From assembly GCA_028279555.1 (NCBI GenBank), contig JANQNO010000006.1, forward strand, positions 278,864 to 342,863: DNA of 64,000 nucleotides. The letters run 5' to 3'. The notes beneath the pieces are model-generated. The model worked only from the letters and a program-made list of their open reading frames with translations. It was not told the DNA's origin and made no database searches. The stretch is from Sphingorhabdus sp. GTDB taxonomy: Bacteria; Pseudomonadota; Alphaproteobacteria; Sphingomonadales; Sphingomonadaceae. How positions within the stretch are numbered: position 1 is the stretch's first letter; the number at the start of each line of letters is the position of its first letter. Shown piece by piece: positions 10,920-20,752 of this stretch. The position numbers and the translations under genes were made by a program.

Positions 10920-12746
10920 ATGATCCGGAAGTTTCTCGCCGAAGAATATTTCGAAAGATCGCTTTTTTTCTTCTGGCTGACAGGAGCCCTTCTGCTTCTC
11001 GCGGCCAGCTGGTCCAACATTCTTTCCTGGCGGATGGGCGATGCAGATGACTATTTACGGCTGGTTCAGGTACGCGATCTGGTTGCAGGTCAGGGCTGGT
11101 GGGATGTCACCCAATATAGAATGAACCTGCCCGACGGCGGCCCGATGCATTGGTCGCGGCTGGTAGATATCCCGCTCGCTCTTGCCATCCTGTTGCTTTC
11201 ACCGCTGCTCGGCCAGCCGCTTGCAGAACAGGTTGCATCGGCCACAGTCCCGCTTCTCACCTACGGAACTGCAATCTATTTTTTGGCCCAGGCGGCACGG
11301 CGATTGTTCGATCACAAGGTGGCGTTGCTGGCCGCTGCCGCCACATTCGCACTGCTCCCACTTATCAATCAGCTTTTGCCCATGCGGATTGACCATCATG
11401 GCTGGCAACTTGTGGCTTTCTCGATTTGTCTTTGGGCTTTGCTTGAGCCAGCGCGTTCCACCAAGAGTGCGATCATAATCGGGCTTTCGCTCGCCGCCTG
11501 GACCGAGATATCAGTCGAAGCACTGCCCTATGTCGCGGCCTTTATGGGCTTGCTCTGCCTTCGCTGGCTGGCGGCCCCCGCCAAAGCCACTAAACTCGCA
11601 CAGTTCCCAACCGCCATGCTGTCGCTCGCAATATCCGGCTTTATCATGTTGGCGGCAATGGAAGGGCCAAAATTCACCGTCAATTTCTGCGACTCATTTT
11701 CATTGTTTCATGCGCTGAGCTTTGCAGCGGCGGCAGCGATAGTTACTATCGGAGCCCTGGCCGCAGGCCGCTTCGATGGGCCGATGAAGCTGGCTTTCAA
11801 ACTCGCGTTTTGCATGGTTGCCGGTGTTTCCGGAATCGGGGTGGTCCTGTTTGCAGCACCACAATGCGCTGGCGATGCCTTTGGCAATCTCGATCCGCTG
11901 GTCCGGCAATATTGGTATAATTTTGTTCCCGAAGGGATGCCGCTTTGGCAGGTGCAACCGCAGTTCGCCGCCCAGCCATTGGCGGCAATGGCGATTTTCA
12001 CGATCGGCATCGTCTGGTTTCTTGCAAAGTCAAAAACGCAAGCGTTGAGCGTCCGCATCGAAATCGTGTTGCTCTATCTTGCATGCCTCATTGTCGGGTT
12101 GCTGGTGCAGCGGGCCGCCATATATGCGCTTGCAATTGGCGTCATAATAGCCAGCGCGCTCGCCATAGAGATTTTCCGCGCCAGTGATCAAAAGGAAGCA
12201 TTTGTCCCGCGCATTGCGATGAAGCTATTGGCCTGCGCGTTGCTGGTACCCAGCATATTGGGGCAATATGCCTATGATTCCTTCAAAGCATCTGCCGCCG
12301 CCAGCGATTTGCAAAATAATGCGCAGGAAGAAAATTTCCGCGAGCTTGCCAAGGAATGCCACTCTCACGAGACGATTGGCAAACTCAACTCACTCCCAAA
12401 GGCGCGTCTGATGTTGGGGCTGGATGTAAGCCCAAGCATGCTGCTTCTCACCCATCACACTGTCGTGGCAACAGGCCATCACAGGAATCAGGCTGCGATG
12501 AAAGATGTGATACAGGCCTTCACCCTTCCGCCCGGCGACGCCCTTCCCATTTTCAGGCAGCGCAAGATCGAGTATCTTCTGATCTGCCCGGGCAGTTTCG
12601 AACTTTACCGCTATGAAAAAACGGCTCCCGGTGGATTGCTCGCGAGCCTTCGCGCAGGAGATAGCCCCGACTGGCTGAGCCGTCAGACTGATATTGGCCC
12701 CTACAAGATTTGGCGTTTTGTTGGTGATAGCAGCAATGCCCGATAG
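10920..12746 (+). CDS. Polytopic membrane protein, GT-C glycosyltransferase-like (paralogue 1)
   Basis: 608 aa, many TM segments, DADDYLRLVQVRD acidic motif after TM1, LPMRIDHHGWQ; similar to the next gene. Confidence 0.65.
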   Translation: MIRKFLAEEYFERSLFFFWLTGALLLLAASWSNILSWRMGDADDYLRLVQVRDLVAGQGWWDVTQYRMNLPDGGPMHWSRLVDIPLALAILLLSPLLGQPLAEQVASATVPLLTYGTAIYFLAQAARRLFDHKVALLAAAATFALLPLINQLLPMRIDHHGWQLVAFSICLWALLEPARSTKSAIIIGLSLAAWTEISVEALPYVAAFMGLLCLRWLAAPAKATKLAQFPTAMLSLAISGFIMLAAMEGPKFTVNFCDSFSLFHALSFAAAAAIVTIGALAAGRFDGPMKLAFKLAFCMVAGVSGIGVVLFAAPQCAGDAFGNLDPLVRQYWYNFVPEGMPLWQVQPQFAAQPLAAMAIFTIGIVWFLAKSKTQALSVRIEIVLLYLACLIVGLLVQRAAIYALAIGVIIASALAIEIFRASDQKEAFVPRIAMKLLACALLVPSILGQYAYDSFKASAAASDLQNNAQEENFRELAKECHSHETIGKLNSLPKARLMLGLDVSPSMLLLTHHTVVATGHHRNQAAMKDVIQAFTLPPGDALPIFRQRKIEYLLICPGSFELYRYEKTAPGGLLASLRAGDSPDWLSRQTDIGPYKIWRFVGDSSNAR

Positions 12747-14502
12747 CAAGGCCGCCTCTGCCCGGCATCTGCTGCTCATCTGGTTCGCCGCCTGCCTGAT
12801 CCTCCTGGTGGCTTCCTGGCAGCAGATCACAACGCTTTCCGGCTGGGATCCCGACGACCAGTTAAGGCTGGTGCAACTCCGCGATTTTCTCGCCGGGCAG
12901 GGGTGGTTCGACAATAGTCAGCATCGCCTCAATACGCCTTTCGGTTCGCCCATGCACTGGTCACGCATGATCGAATTGCCGCTCGCCGGCCTCATCCTCA
13001 TTCTTTCACCGTTGTTCGGGCAGACCATAGCAGAGATGATAGCGGCAAGCCTTGTGCCGCTGCTGTTAATCGGGGCATCGGGCTGGTTTTTAGGCGGTAT
13101 AGCCCACCGGATCGGAGGCGCTTCGGCGGCTCCTATCGCGATGCTGCTATGCGTCATCACGCCGACCTTGCTGGCCCAGTTCATGCCGATGCGGATCGAT
13201 CATCATGGTTGGCAGATCATGCTGGCCTGTTTGGCGCTCTGGACGTTATTTCGCAAACCGAACCGCACATCTGGGCTTGTGCTGGGTGGCTCGCTCGCGC
13301 TTTGGCTGCATATCAGCCTGGAAGGCGCGCCGCTCGCCGCCGCGTTTTTCATTTGGCTTGGTCTGCAATGGCTTGCAGACGGCGGAAAAGCGCAGCGCCT
13401 CACATCCACTCTGGTGAGTTTTTCCCTGCTTTCGGCAATCCTGTTTTTGACAACACAGCGGCTAGGATTAGCTGCGCCCGACTATTGTGACAGCATCTCG
13501 CCAGCGCATCTCAAGGCCATCTTTGCAGCATCGGCCATTATGATCGGTGGATCGGTCTGGTCGCCGCAAAGCTGGCCGCTGCGCCTTGCTTTCATCCTCG
13601 CTGCGGGGAGCGCGGCTTTGGCTATAGTATATATATCCGTCCCCCAATGTGCTGGCGGCGCTTTTCAGCAGCTCGACCCTCTGGTTCGCCAATATTGGTA
13701 TGCCGGGGTTACCGAAGGATTGCCGGTCTGGAAGCAGGGGAACTGGGCCGCGATAGGCTGGATCGTCCCGGCTGCCGCAGGCTTGATCGGGCTGGTCCTG
13801 CTATACAGGACATTGCCGGCCGATAAGGACGCCAAGGCGCAACTGGCCTTTTTCCAGGCTACGTCATTCCTGATTGCGCTGCTGGTTTTTCGAGCCTCTG
13901 CCGTAGCTTGCGCATTTGCCATACCGCTTCTGGCCAGCTGGCTCGCACGGCTTCTCGAAAGTTATCGTAGCGCAGCAGGCGCTGGACAAAAAATGCGCGC
14001 CGCGGCCACCATGTTTACGATTGTGATGGCAGGGCCGCTCTGGATGCATGCGGTCAATGCGCTACCGGGTCAAAATGAAACAGGTAAGAAAAGCCAAATC
14101 GCGCAGGCCGACAAGGCCAGCCGCATATGCCAGTCGGTTTCGTCGGTCGAAGCGCTGGCTGCGCTGCCGAAAGGACGCATCGTCGCAAGCTTCGATATGG
14201 GGCCCGCGATATTGCTGACCACAGGGCACAGCATTCTTGCCAGCAGTCACCATCGCAACAATGAAGGGATGCGCGACCAGATTGCCCTGTTCCGCTCGCC
14301 GCCTGCAGAAGCGCGGCGGATTATCGAGAACCGCGGAATCACCCATATCGCCGTCTGCCCGGGCGAGGCGGAACTCAAGCAGTATGAGCTGCGTGATGCC
14401 GGTGGACTATGGGCAGAAATGAATTCAGGCAATGTTCCGGCATGGCTCAAGCCTATGCCCGATATGGGTAAGGGAATCCAAGTGTGGCGTGTATTGCGCT
14501 GA
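12736..14502 (+). CDS. Polytopic membrane protein, GT-C glycosyltransferase-like (paralogue 2)
   Basis: Shares DPDDQLRLVQLRDFLAGQGW, PMHWSRxxxLPLAG, MPMRIDHHGWQ and LDPLVRQYWY with the upstream gene; start overlaps upstream stop by 11 nt. Confidence 0.65.
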   Translation: MPDSKAASARHLLLIWFAACLILLVASWQQITTLSGWDPDDQLRLVQLRDFLAGQGWFDNSQHRLNTPFGSPMHWSRMIELPLAGLILILSPLFGQTIAEMIAASLVPLLLIGASGWFLGGIAHRIGGASAAPIAMLLCVITPTLLAQFMPMRIDHHGWQIMLACLALWTLFRKPNRTSGLVLGGSLALWLHISLEGAPLAAAFFIWLGLQWLADGGKAQRLTSTLVSFSLLSAILFLTTQRLGLAAPDYCDSISPAHLKAIFAASAIMIGGSVWSPQSWPLRLAFILAAGSAALAIVYISVPQCAGGAFQQLDPLVRQYWYAGVTEGLPVWKQGNWAAIGWIVPAAAGLIGLVLLYRTLPADKDAKAQLAFFQATSFLIALLVFRASAVACAFAIPLLASWLARLLESYRSAAGAGQKMRAAATMFTIVMAGPLWMHAVNALPGQNETGKKSQIAQADKASRICQSVSSVEALAALPKGRIVASFDMGPAILLTTGHSILASSHHRNNEGMRDQIALFRSPPAEARRIIENRGITHIAVCPGEAELKQYELRDAGGLWAEMNSGNVPAWLKPMPDMGKGIQVWRVLR

Positions 14503-14513
14503 CTGCAGCAGCG

Positions 14514-15275
14514 TCAAAAATACAGAAAATCGCGCTCGAAGCTTTTGAGATGTGCACCGCTATCGGCAAAGATGATCTGGCCGGTAACATCTTCGGCCTG
14601 CGCCAGATAATGCACCGCATGCGCCACGCTGTCAGGTTTCGGCAGACGGCCCAGCGGCATCATTGCATTGAGCCTGGAACGCTGGCCGGCGCGATAGTCT
14701 TCGGTCTCTATCACCAGCCCAGGGGCGACGCCGTTTACGCGGGCACGGCCCTGAAATGCAGATGCCATCGATCGCACCGATGCCGCCAGCGCCTGCTTTG
14801 AGAGCGTATAACTAAGTTGATCGCCATGGGGATTGACGATGCGCTGGTCGAGAATATGAACAATGCTAGGACGCTTATCCTCGCCTGCCGCATTGACGAG
14901 TGCTTTTGACAGCAGCAGCGGCGCAAAGAGATTCAGCTGGAAATGATCCTCCAGCGTTGCGCCGTCCATCGCCGCCCAATCATCCTGCCCGAATTTCGCG
15001 GCATTGTTGACAAGCAGGTCTGGTGCTCGTCCGAAATGGTCGGCGACGGCCGAAATGAGAACCCCTGCATTTTCTGGCTGCGAAAGATCTGCCGGAAAGC
15101 ACCGCCATTCGGCATTCTGTTCCTTCAATATGCCTGCCAGCTCGCCGTCAGGCGTCGTGTCCGAATGACCGCTCAGCGCCAGCGCATAGCCCTGCCTTGA
15201 GAGATACCCGGCAATCACAGCGCCTAGGCGGCGCATCCCGCCGGTCACAAGGGCAAGCGGCGCGGCGCGGCTCAT
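14514..15275 (-). CDS. SDR family oxidoreductase, possible dihydromonapterin/pteridine reductase (FolM-like)
   Basis: ALVTGGMRRLGAVIAGYL, LLVNNAAKF, SYTLSKQAL; 4-nt overlap with folB. Confidence 0.78.
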   Translation of the reverse strand: MSRAAPLALVTGGMRRLGAVIAGYLSRQGYALALSGHSDTTPDGELAGILKEQNAEWRCFPADLSQPENAGVLISAVADHFGRAPDLLVNNAAKFGQDDWAAMDGATLEDHFQLNLFAPLLLSKALVNAAGEDKRPSIVHILDQRIVNPHGDQLSYTLSKQALAASVRSMASAFQGRARVNGVAPGLVIETEDYRAGQRSRLNAMMPLGRLPKPDSVAHAVHYLAQAEDVTGQIIFADSGAHLKSFERDFLYF

Positions 15276-15640
15276 TTTCTGCTGCGCTCCATGGTGATCC
15301 CGATCGCCTCACCGCCCTCGGATATCGCCAGTTTGACGATCTTGACGCGCACATGGCTGACCCGATTGTCGCCTGAAAACAGCCGATCGATGATGTGATC
15401 GGCCACTGCTTCGATTAGCGTGAAATGCACGCCTTGCGGCAGGTCGGTCACGGCCTCTTTCAAATCCATATAGTTTTTGGACGTGGAAAGCGGCGCGTCC
15501 GGCGCATAATGTTCTGCCATGTCCAGCGTGGCATGGACGGAAATGCGCAGCGGCTGCGGCAAATGCGTTTCGCGGCTGTAGATGCCGGTAAGCACATCGA
15601 CTTCCAGATCATCGATTTCGAGGGTCAGCCTGTCCGTCAT
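15272..15640 (-). CDS. folB: Dihydroneopterin aldolase
   Basis: LEIDDLEVDVLTGIYSRETHLPQPLRISV...YMDLKEAV...TLIEAVADHI; start taken at internal Met. Confidence 0.85.
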   Translation of the reverse strand: MTDRLTLEIDDLEVDVLTGIYSRETHLPQPLRISVHATLDMAEHYAPDAPLSTSKNYMDLKEAVTDLPQGVHFTLIEAVADHIIDRLFSGDNRVSHVRVKIVKLAISEGGEAIGITMERSRK

Positions 15641-15654
15641 CCCGTCGCTTTCAC

Positions 15655-16542
15655 CTATTCCCGCGACCAGCGGGCGAAAATCGCCGTGGGCAATAGCCAC
15701 CCGCGCGCTTCTTCGCGAACCGCAAGCTCGCCAATTTCAACCCGCCCGCCTTTGGACGCAAAATGCGATTGCATCAACCCGCCCAGCGCCAGCGCCGACA
15801 TGCGCACGGCATAAACCGTCAGAAACACAAAGCGTGATTTGTCGTCGATAAGCTGCGCAACATTCGCCATCAGGGGCGGCAGGCCTTCTTCCAGTTGCCA
15901 TCTTCCTCCGTCGGGCCCGCGGCCGAATTTGGGCGGGTCGAGCAATATGCCGTCATAGCGCCTGCCGCGGCGAACTTCGCGCGCTGCAAATTTGGCGGCA
16001 TCTTCGACGATCCAGCGAATGGGCCGGTCTTCCATGCCGGAGGCCCGCGCATTCTCCCGTGCCTGAGCCACCGACTTTTTCGATGCATCGACATGCACCA
16101 TCGAAACGCCAGCCGCCGAAAGCGCCAATGTTCCAACGCCGGTATAGCCAAACAGATTCATCGCCTGCGGTTCTCCGATCCCGTCAATCTTGCTCCGCAT
16201 CCAGCGCCATACCGGGTCCATATCAGGGAAATAGCCGAGATGCCGAAAGGGTGTACAGCTGGCGGTGAAAGACACTTCTCCATTCCACCGCATCGGCCAG
16301 CCTTCGCCTGGCACCGGGCGATATTGATGCCACCGGCCGCCGCCATCGGCATCCGAGGCAGGCACAAATTCGGCATCGGCATCCCATTCATCCCGTGCTG
16401 GCTGCCACATGGCCTGGGGCTCCGGCCGGATGAATGTCCTGTCCCCATAGCGTTCGTATTTTCGCCCGCCGCCGCTGTCGAGCAACGTGAAATCCTCGCG
16501 CGGCTCGCTCACCATTGTGACGAATTCAGGCAAAGATGCCAT
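15655..16542 (-). CDS. Class I SAM-dependent methyltransferase, RlmI/RlmK-like
   Basis: MNLFGYTGVGTLALSAAGVSMVHVDASKKSVAQARENA...RYDGILLDPPKFGRG. Confidence 0.87.
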   Translation of the reverse strand: MASLPEFVTMVSEPREDFTLLDSGGGRKYERYGDRTFIRPEPQAMWQPARDEWDADAEFVPASDADGGGRWHQYRPVPGEGWPMRWNGEVSFTASCTPFRHLGYFPDMDPVWRWMRSKIDGIGEPQAMNLFGYTGVGTLALSAAGVSMVHVDASKKSVAQARENARASGMEDRPIRWIVEDAAKFAAREVRRGRRYDGILLDPPKFGRGPDGGRWQLEEGLPPLMANVAQLIDDKSRFVFLTVYAVRMSALALGGLMQSHFASKGGRVEIGELAVREEARGWLLPTAIFARWSRE

Positions 16543-17936
16543 CAGGGCGCAGCGGTGCTCAGGATATGGTCGCGAATGGCTGCATATTCGCCAGGCAGGC
16601 TTTCAAACCGTTCCTTCCGGTCGAACAGATTGCCAACCCGGGCAGGCAATGTCGGCCTCACACCTGTGGCTTGTTCCACAGCGTCGCGAAATTTGGACGG
16701 GTGCGCTGTGGCGAGCGACACGACCGGAATGTCGGCGGGTGTCTCCGCGTGCAAGGCAGCATGCAGAGCAACCGAGGTATGCGGGTCGATCACCTCGCCG
16801 CAATGTTCATAAGCCCAGCGCATGGCACCTGCCATTTCATCGGCATCGGTGCGCATGCTGGAAAAGAAGGCAGCCTTTTTCCTGAGATCGGAAGAGAGCA
16901 CCATTTTGCCCATCTGTTCGAACCATTTCATGCGGGCAGCGGTGGTCGAGCCATCGCGGCCCTCGAGATCGAAAAGCAGCCGCTCAAAATTGCTCGAAAC
17001 CTGAATATCCATCGATGGCGCATCGGTCGGCGTCACCTCAGTCAACGAATAGTCACCGCGCGACAGCGCGCGGTGCAAAATATCATTAACATTGGTCGCA
17101 ACGATCAGACGCTCTATCGGCAGCCCCATTCGCGCAGCGACATAGCCGGCAAACACATCCCCGAAATTTCCCGTGGGCACCGAAAAAGCCACTGGGCGTT
17201 CCGGCGCACCCAGGCGAAGCCCCGCCCAGAAATAATAGACTACCTGCGCCATCAGCCGCGCCCAGTTGATCGAATTGACCGCCGACAGATTGAGCTTTGC
17301 GGTGACATCGGCATCGCCGAACATCGCTTTGACAAAGGCCTGCGCTTCGTCGAAGCTTCCGTCGATCGCTATGTTATGGACATTGGGTGCCAGGATGGTC
17401 GTCATCTGCCGCCGCTGCACTTCCGAAATCCGCCCCTTGGGGTGAAGCATGAAAATTTCGATTTTTTCCCGTCCCGCAACTGCATCGATGGCTGCAGAGC
17501 CGGTATCCCCAGACGTTGCGCCAATGATTGTCAGATTCTCTTCCGAACCGGTCAGGAATCGTTCAAACAGCTGCCCCAATAGCTGCAGCGCCACATCCTT
17601 GAATGCCAGTGTGGGGCCGTGAAACAGTTCGAGCAGCCAATGCTGCTCATTAAGCTGCACCAGAGGCGTCACCGCATCATGGCTGAAATTGGAATAGGCA
17701 GCGGTACAAAGATCGCGAAGCTCGTCTTCGGTCAGCGAACCGCCAACGAAAGGAAGCATCACCTTTGCAGCCAAATCGACATAGGAAAGATGGCGCATCG
17801 CCGCGATATCATCGGCGGCAAATTGCGGCCATTTTTGCGGAACATAGAGCCCGCCATCGCTCGCCAGGCCGGCCAGCGTTACGCCGGCAAAATCAAGATT
17901 GCTCGCATTGCCCCGAGTGCTGATATATTGCATCAC
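16542..17936 (-). CDS. thrC: Threonine synthase
   Basis: MQYISTRG...SDGGLYVPQ...HGPTLAFKDVALQ...GATSGDTGSAAIDAV. Confidence 0.97.
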   Translation of the reverse strand: MMQYISTRGNASNLDFAGVTLAGLASDGGLYVPQKWPQFAADDIAAMRHLSYVDLAAKVMLPFVGGSLTEDELRDLCTAAYSNFSHDAVTPLVQLNEQHWLLELFHGPTLAFKDVALQLLGQLFERFLTGSEENLTIIGATSGDTGSAAIDAVAGREKIEIFMLHPKGRISEVQRRQMTTILAPNVHNIAIDGSFDEAQAFVKAMFGDADVTAKLNLSAVNSINWARLMAQVVYYFWAGLRLGAPERPVAFSVPTGNFGDVFAGYVAARMGLPIERLIVATNVNDILHRALSRGDYSLTEVTPTDAPSMDIQVSSNFERLLFDLEGRDGSTTAARMKWFEQMGKMVLSSDLRKKAAFFSSMRTDADEMAGAMRWAYEHCGEVIDPHTSVALHAALHAETPADIPVVSLATAHPSKFRDAVEQATGVRPTLPARVGNLFDRKERFESLPGEYAAIRDHILSTAAP

Positions 17937-18001
17937 CCGCCGCTGTTAGCGGCGCGTGGCAGCCGCGGCAAGGCGTTAGGGCTCTGAGCCTAAAAGCCTG
18001 C

Positions 18002-18241
18002 TCAGTCCTGCTTGGGTGCGCGGCGTCTCCGGCCCAATGCGATCCCTGCGGCGGCAGCACCGAAAATCAGCAGCATCGACGGTGCCGGAATGTCAGTCGA
18101 ACCGCCCGATGACGAAGATGAAGAGCTGCTCGAAGACGATCCGCCTGAAGACGATGATTTGGGCGGCTTGCTAAAGGCAAGCGCAGCAGGAACCATTGCA
18201 AGGGAGACCACGACAGCTGTGGCTTTGGCCAGTTTCATCAT
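18002..18241 (-). CDS. Small Ser-rich secreted protein with PEP-CTERM-like sorting tail
   Basis: Signal peptide, poly-Ser/Gly tract, then DIPAPSMLLIFGAAAAGIALGRRRRAPK (P-x-P motif, TM, Arg cluster). Confidence 0.65.
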   Translation of the reverse strand: MMKLAKATAVVVSLAMVPAALAFSKPPKSSSSGGSSSSSSSSSSSGGSTDIPAPSMLLIFGAAAAGIALGRRRRAPKQD

Positions 18242-18347
18242 AAAATCCTCCTTCTATGTCGCGAAACTTCAGGAGGTTTTACATTTTACGGGCATTCAAA
18301 TCTTGGGCAAATCGCGTCCCATTATCGGACGTCCCGCTGTGAAACAG

Positions 18348-19934
18348 CTAACCCAGATGCGCCTGAACAAAATCCGCGCAGCGTTCACCAATCATGATGC
18401 TCGGGGCATTGGTATTTCCGCTGACAATTTTGGGCATGATGCTGGCATCGGCCACATAGAGCCCGTCCACGCCCTTCAGGCGCAGCTCGTGATCGACCAC
18501 GGCTTCCTTGTCGCCACCCATGCGGCAAGTGCCGACCGGGTGATAGACGGTGTCTGCGCGGGCGCGAATGAGCTCGTCCAGCGCGTCATCATCATCAAGC
18601 GGTGTGTTGTTGACGTCCTCACCCGCATAATCGGCTATCGGCGGCGTATCGATGATACGATGCATTTGCCGGATACCTGCACGCAGCACGGCGATGTCGC
18701 GCTCGTCGTCGAGGAAATTGGGATCAATCAGCGGCGCATCGCCTGCATTGTTCGATGCCAGCCTCACCGTGCCCCGGCTTTCCGGCCGCAATACGCAAGC
18801 ATGGCAACTGAACCCATGGCCACTGACCTGCTCGCGGCCATGATCCTCAAGCGGCGCAGGGACGAAATGATATTGGATATCGGGTGCTGGCGCTTTGGCG
18901 TTGCTCTTCCAGAAACCGCCGGCCTCGGCAAAAGGCGTCGTCATCGCGCCGGTGCGCCTGATCCGGTGCTCCAAAACCGCCCCCGCCATTTTCAGCGTCC
19001 CTGAAAGTGAGCTACCCAGAAAATCCTTCGATTTCGTCATAAAGCGGCTGACATAGTCGATATGATCCTGCAGATTCTCGCCGACTTGTCGGCGATCGAG
19101 GACAACGCCGATACCCAGCGCCTGCAATTCCGCAGCAGGCCCAACTCCCGACAGTTTCAAGATTTGCGGGCTATTGAAAGCACCTGCCGAGAGAATTACC
19201 GCCCGGCGGGCACGCATGGTTTCGCTGACTGTCCCGCGTTTTACTTGAACGCCTGCAGCCCGGCCATCTTCGAACAGGATGCGCTGCACCAGCTCCCCGG
19301 TCTCGACATGCAGATTGCCCGCCGCCACCGCCGGTTCGACATAGGCACGAGATGCTGACCAACGCTCCCCACCCTTCTGGGTCACCTGATAGAAGCCGAA
19401 GCCCTCCTGCCGGCTTCCATTGAAATCCCCGGTGGCCGGAAGCTGAAGTTTGGCCGCTGCCTCTACGAAAGCTGCCGAACCGGGATTGGCGTAATGCTGA
19501 TCCATGACATTGAGCGGCCCGCCCTGCCCGTGAAATTCGTCGTCGATGCGTTCATTGTGTTCTGCGCGCCTGAAATAAGGCAACACGTCTTTGTAGCGCC
19601 AGCCCTTGCAGCCCGTATCGGCCCAATTGTCATAATCCCATTTGTGGCCGCGGATATAGATCATCGCATTGATCGCGCTCGAACCACCCAAGCCGCGTCC
19701 GCGCGGCTGATAGCCGATACGGTTATTTAGACCCTTTTGGGGAACCGTATCGAAACGATAGTTGGAAGCATCGGGTAGAAAGGGCATGAAACCCGGGGTC
19801 TTGATCAGGAAATTGTCGTTTGTCCCGCCCGCTTCGAGCAAGCAGACGCTATATTTTCCGCTTTCGGACAAACGCCCTGCCGCCGCGCTCCCGGCGCTGC
19901 CGCCGCCGATAACAATGATATCAAATTCCTGCAT
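18348..19934 (-). CDS. GMC family oxidoreductase (choline/alcohol dehydrogenase-like)
   Basis: FDIIVIGGGSAGSAAAGRLSE...GRGLGGSSAINAMIYIRG...HPVGTCRMGGD. Confidence 0.93.
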   Translation of the reverse strand: MQEFDIIVIGGGSAGSAAAGRLSESGKYSVCLLEAGGTNDNFLIKTPGFMPFLPDASNYRFDTVPQKGLNNRIGYQPRGRGLGGSSAINAMIYIRGHKWDYDNWADTGCKGWRYKDVLPYFRRAEHNERIDDEFHGQGGPLNVMDQHYANPGSAAFVEAAAKLQLPATGDFNGSRQEGFGFYQVTQKGGERWSASRAYVEPAVAAGNLHVETGELVQRILFEDGRAAGVQVKRGTVSETMRARRAVILSAGAFNSPQILKLSGVGPAAELQALGIGVVLDRRQVGENLQDHIDYVSRFMTKSKDFLGSSLSGTLKMAGAVLEHRIRRTGAMTTPFAEAGGFWKSNAKAPAPDIQYHFVPAPLEDHGREQVSGHGFSCHACVLRPESRGTVRLASNNAGDAPLIDPNFLDDERDIAVLRAGIRQMHRIIDTPPIADYAGEDVNNTPLDDDDALDELIRARADTVYHPVGTCRMGGDKEAVVDHELRLKGVDGLYVADASIMPKIVSGNTNAPSIMIGERCADFVQAHLG

Positions 19935-20101
19935 GGAACCTCCTCTTGCCTTGGAGTTTAATCAGGCAATTAAATGCTGGCAATGGAGATTTTGAACCTC
20001 GCGCAAAAAAGTGGCGCAGGACCGGAAGGGTGGTCCTGCGCCTGCCCTGCCCCCGATGCGACCCACGAAAAACAGGGGGATGGGCAATTCGCGACGAACT
20101 G

Positions 20102-20617
20102 TTATTTGCGGCGCGCTTTCTTCACAGACTCTTCGATATCGCGCGCGATGGCTTCAAATTCTGGGATCATGCCAGCAAAGGCTTGCGCGAAGCCGCTCAT
20201 CATGGACATCAAATTGCGGCTTTCGTCGCCCAGCCTGGCCGGGATTGCCTCGGCATCCGGCCCAGCCAGATCGGCAAGCGTTGCATCGTCCGGGATGCTG
20301 TCCTTCACCGCACCGGGCCTTGCCTTTTCGATAGCGCCTGCAAACTTGCCGACCGGAAGCGACAGCATCATGCCGGACATCCCTTCAACCATTGCCGCAA
20401 TACTATCCTGCATCGCCGGATCATCCAGCCGCTGTGCAAATTTGGTCATCTTCTCGCTGGCACCGGTGTCCACGACCGGGCTTGCTATCGGCGCATCAGC
20501 GCCTTCGGTGCCGGTACCCTCTACAAAGACGATTTCTGGCGCACTGCCATCCTCCGCAATGACCGGCGCGGATGCGAGCATGAGCGCTGCGAGGGAGATA
20601 TAGGCAAGGGATCGCAT
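20102..20617 (-). CDS. Hypothetical secreted protein
   Basis: Signal peptide RSLAYISLAALMLASAPVIA; no family recognised. Confidence 0.6.
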   Translation of the reverse strand: MRSLAYISLAALMLASAPVIAEDGSAPEIVFVEGTGTEGADAPIASPVVDTGASEKMTKFAQRLDDPAMQDSIAAMVEGMSGMMLSLPVGKFAGAIEKARPGAVKDSIPDDATLADLAGPDAEAIPARLGDESRNLMSMMSGFAQAFAGMIPEFEAIARDIEESVKKARRK

Positions 20618-20752
20618 GGGCCGGTTCCTCAAAAGAATTCAGGGCAGAATTGCCGTTGATCATTCTCTAGAGGAAGGCCCTTGAGTAGATGCTGAACGCC
20701 GCACTCAGTGTAGCGAAAGCGTCGTAACGGGATGTAAATTCCGGTCGGCCGA

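Noticed and set aside
16536-17582. 348-aa plus-strand ORF (also 15895-16812 and 18012-19004)
   Set aside because: Antisense shadows of thrC, the RlmI-like methyltransferase and the GMC oxidoreductase/PEP-CTERM genes.
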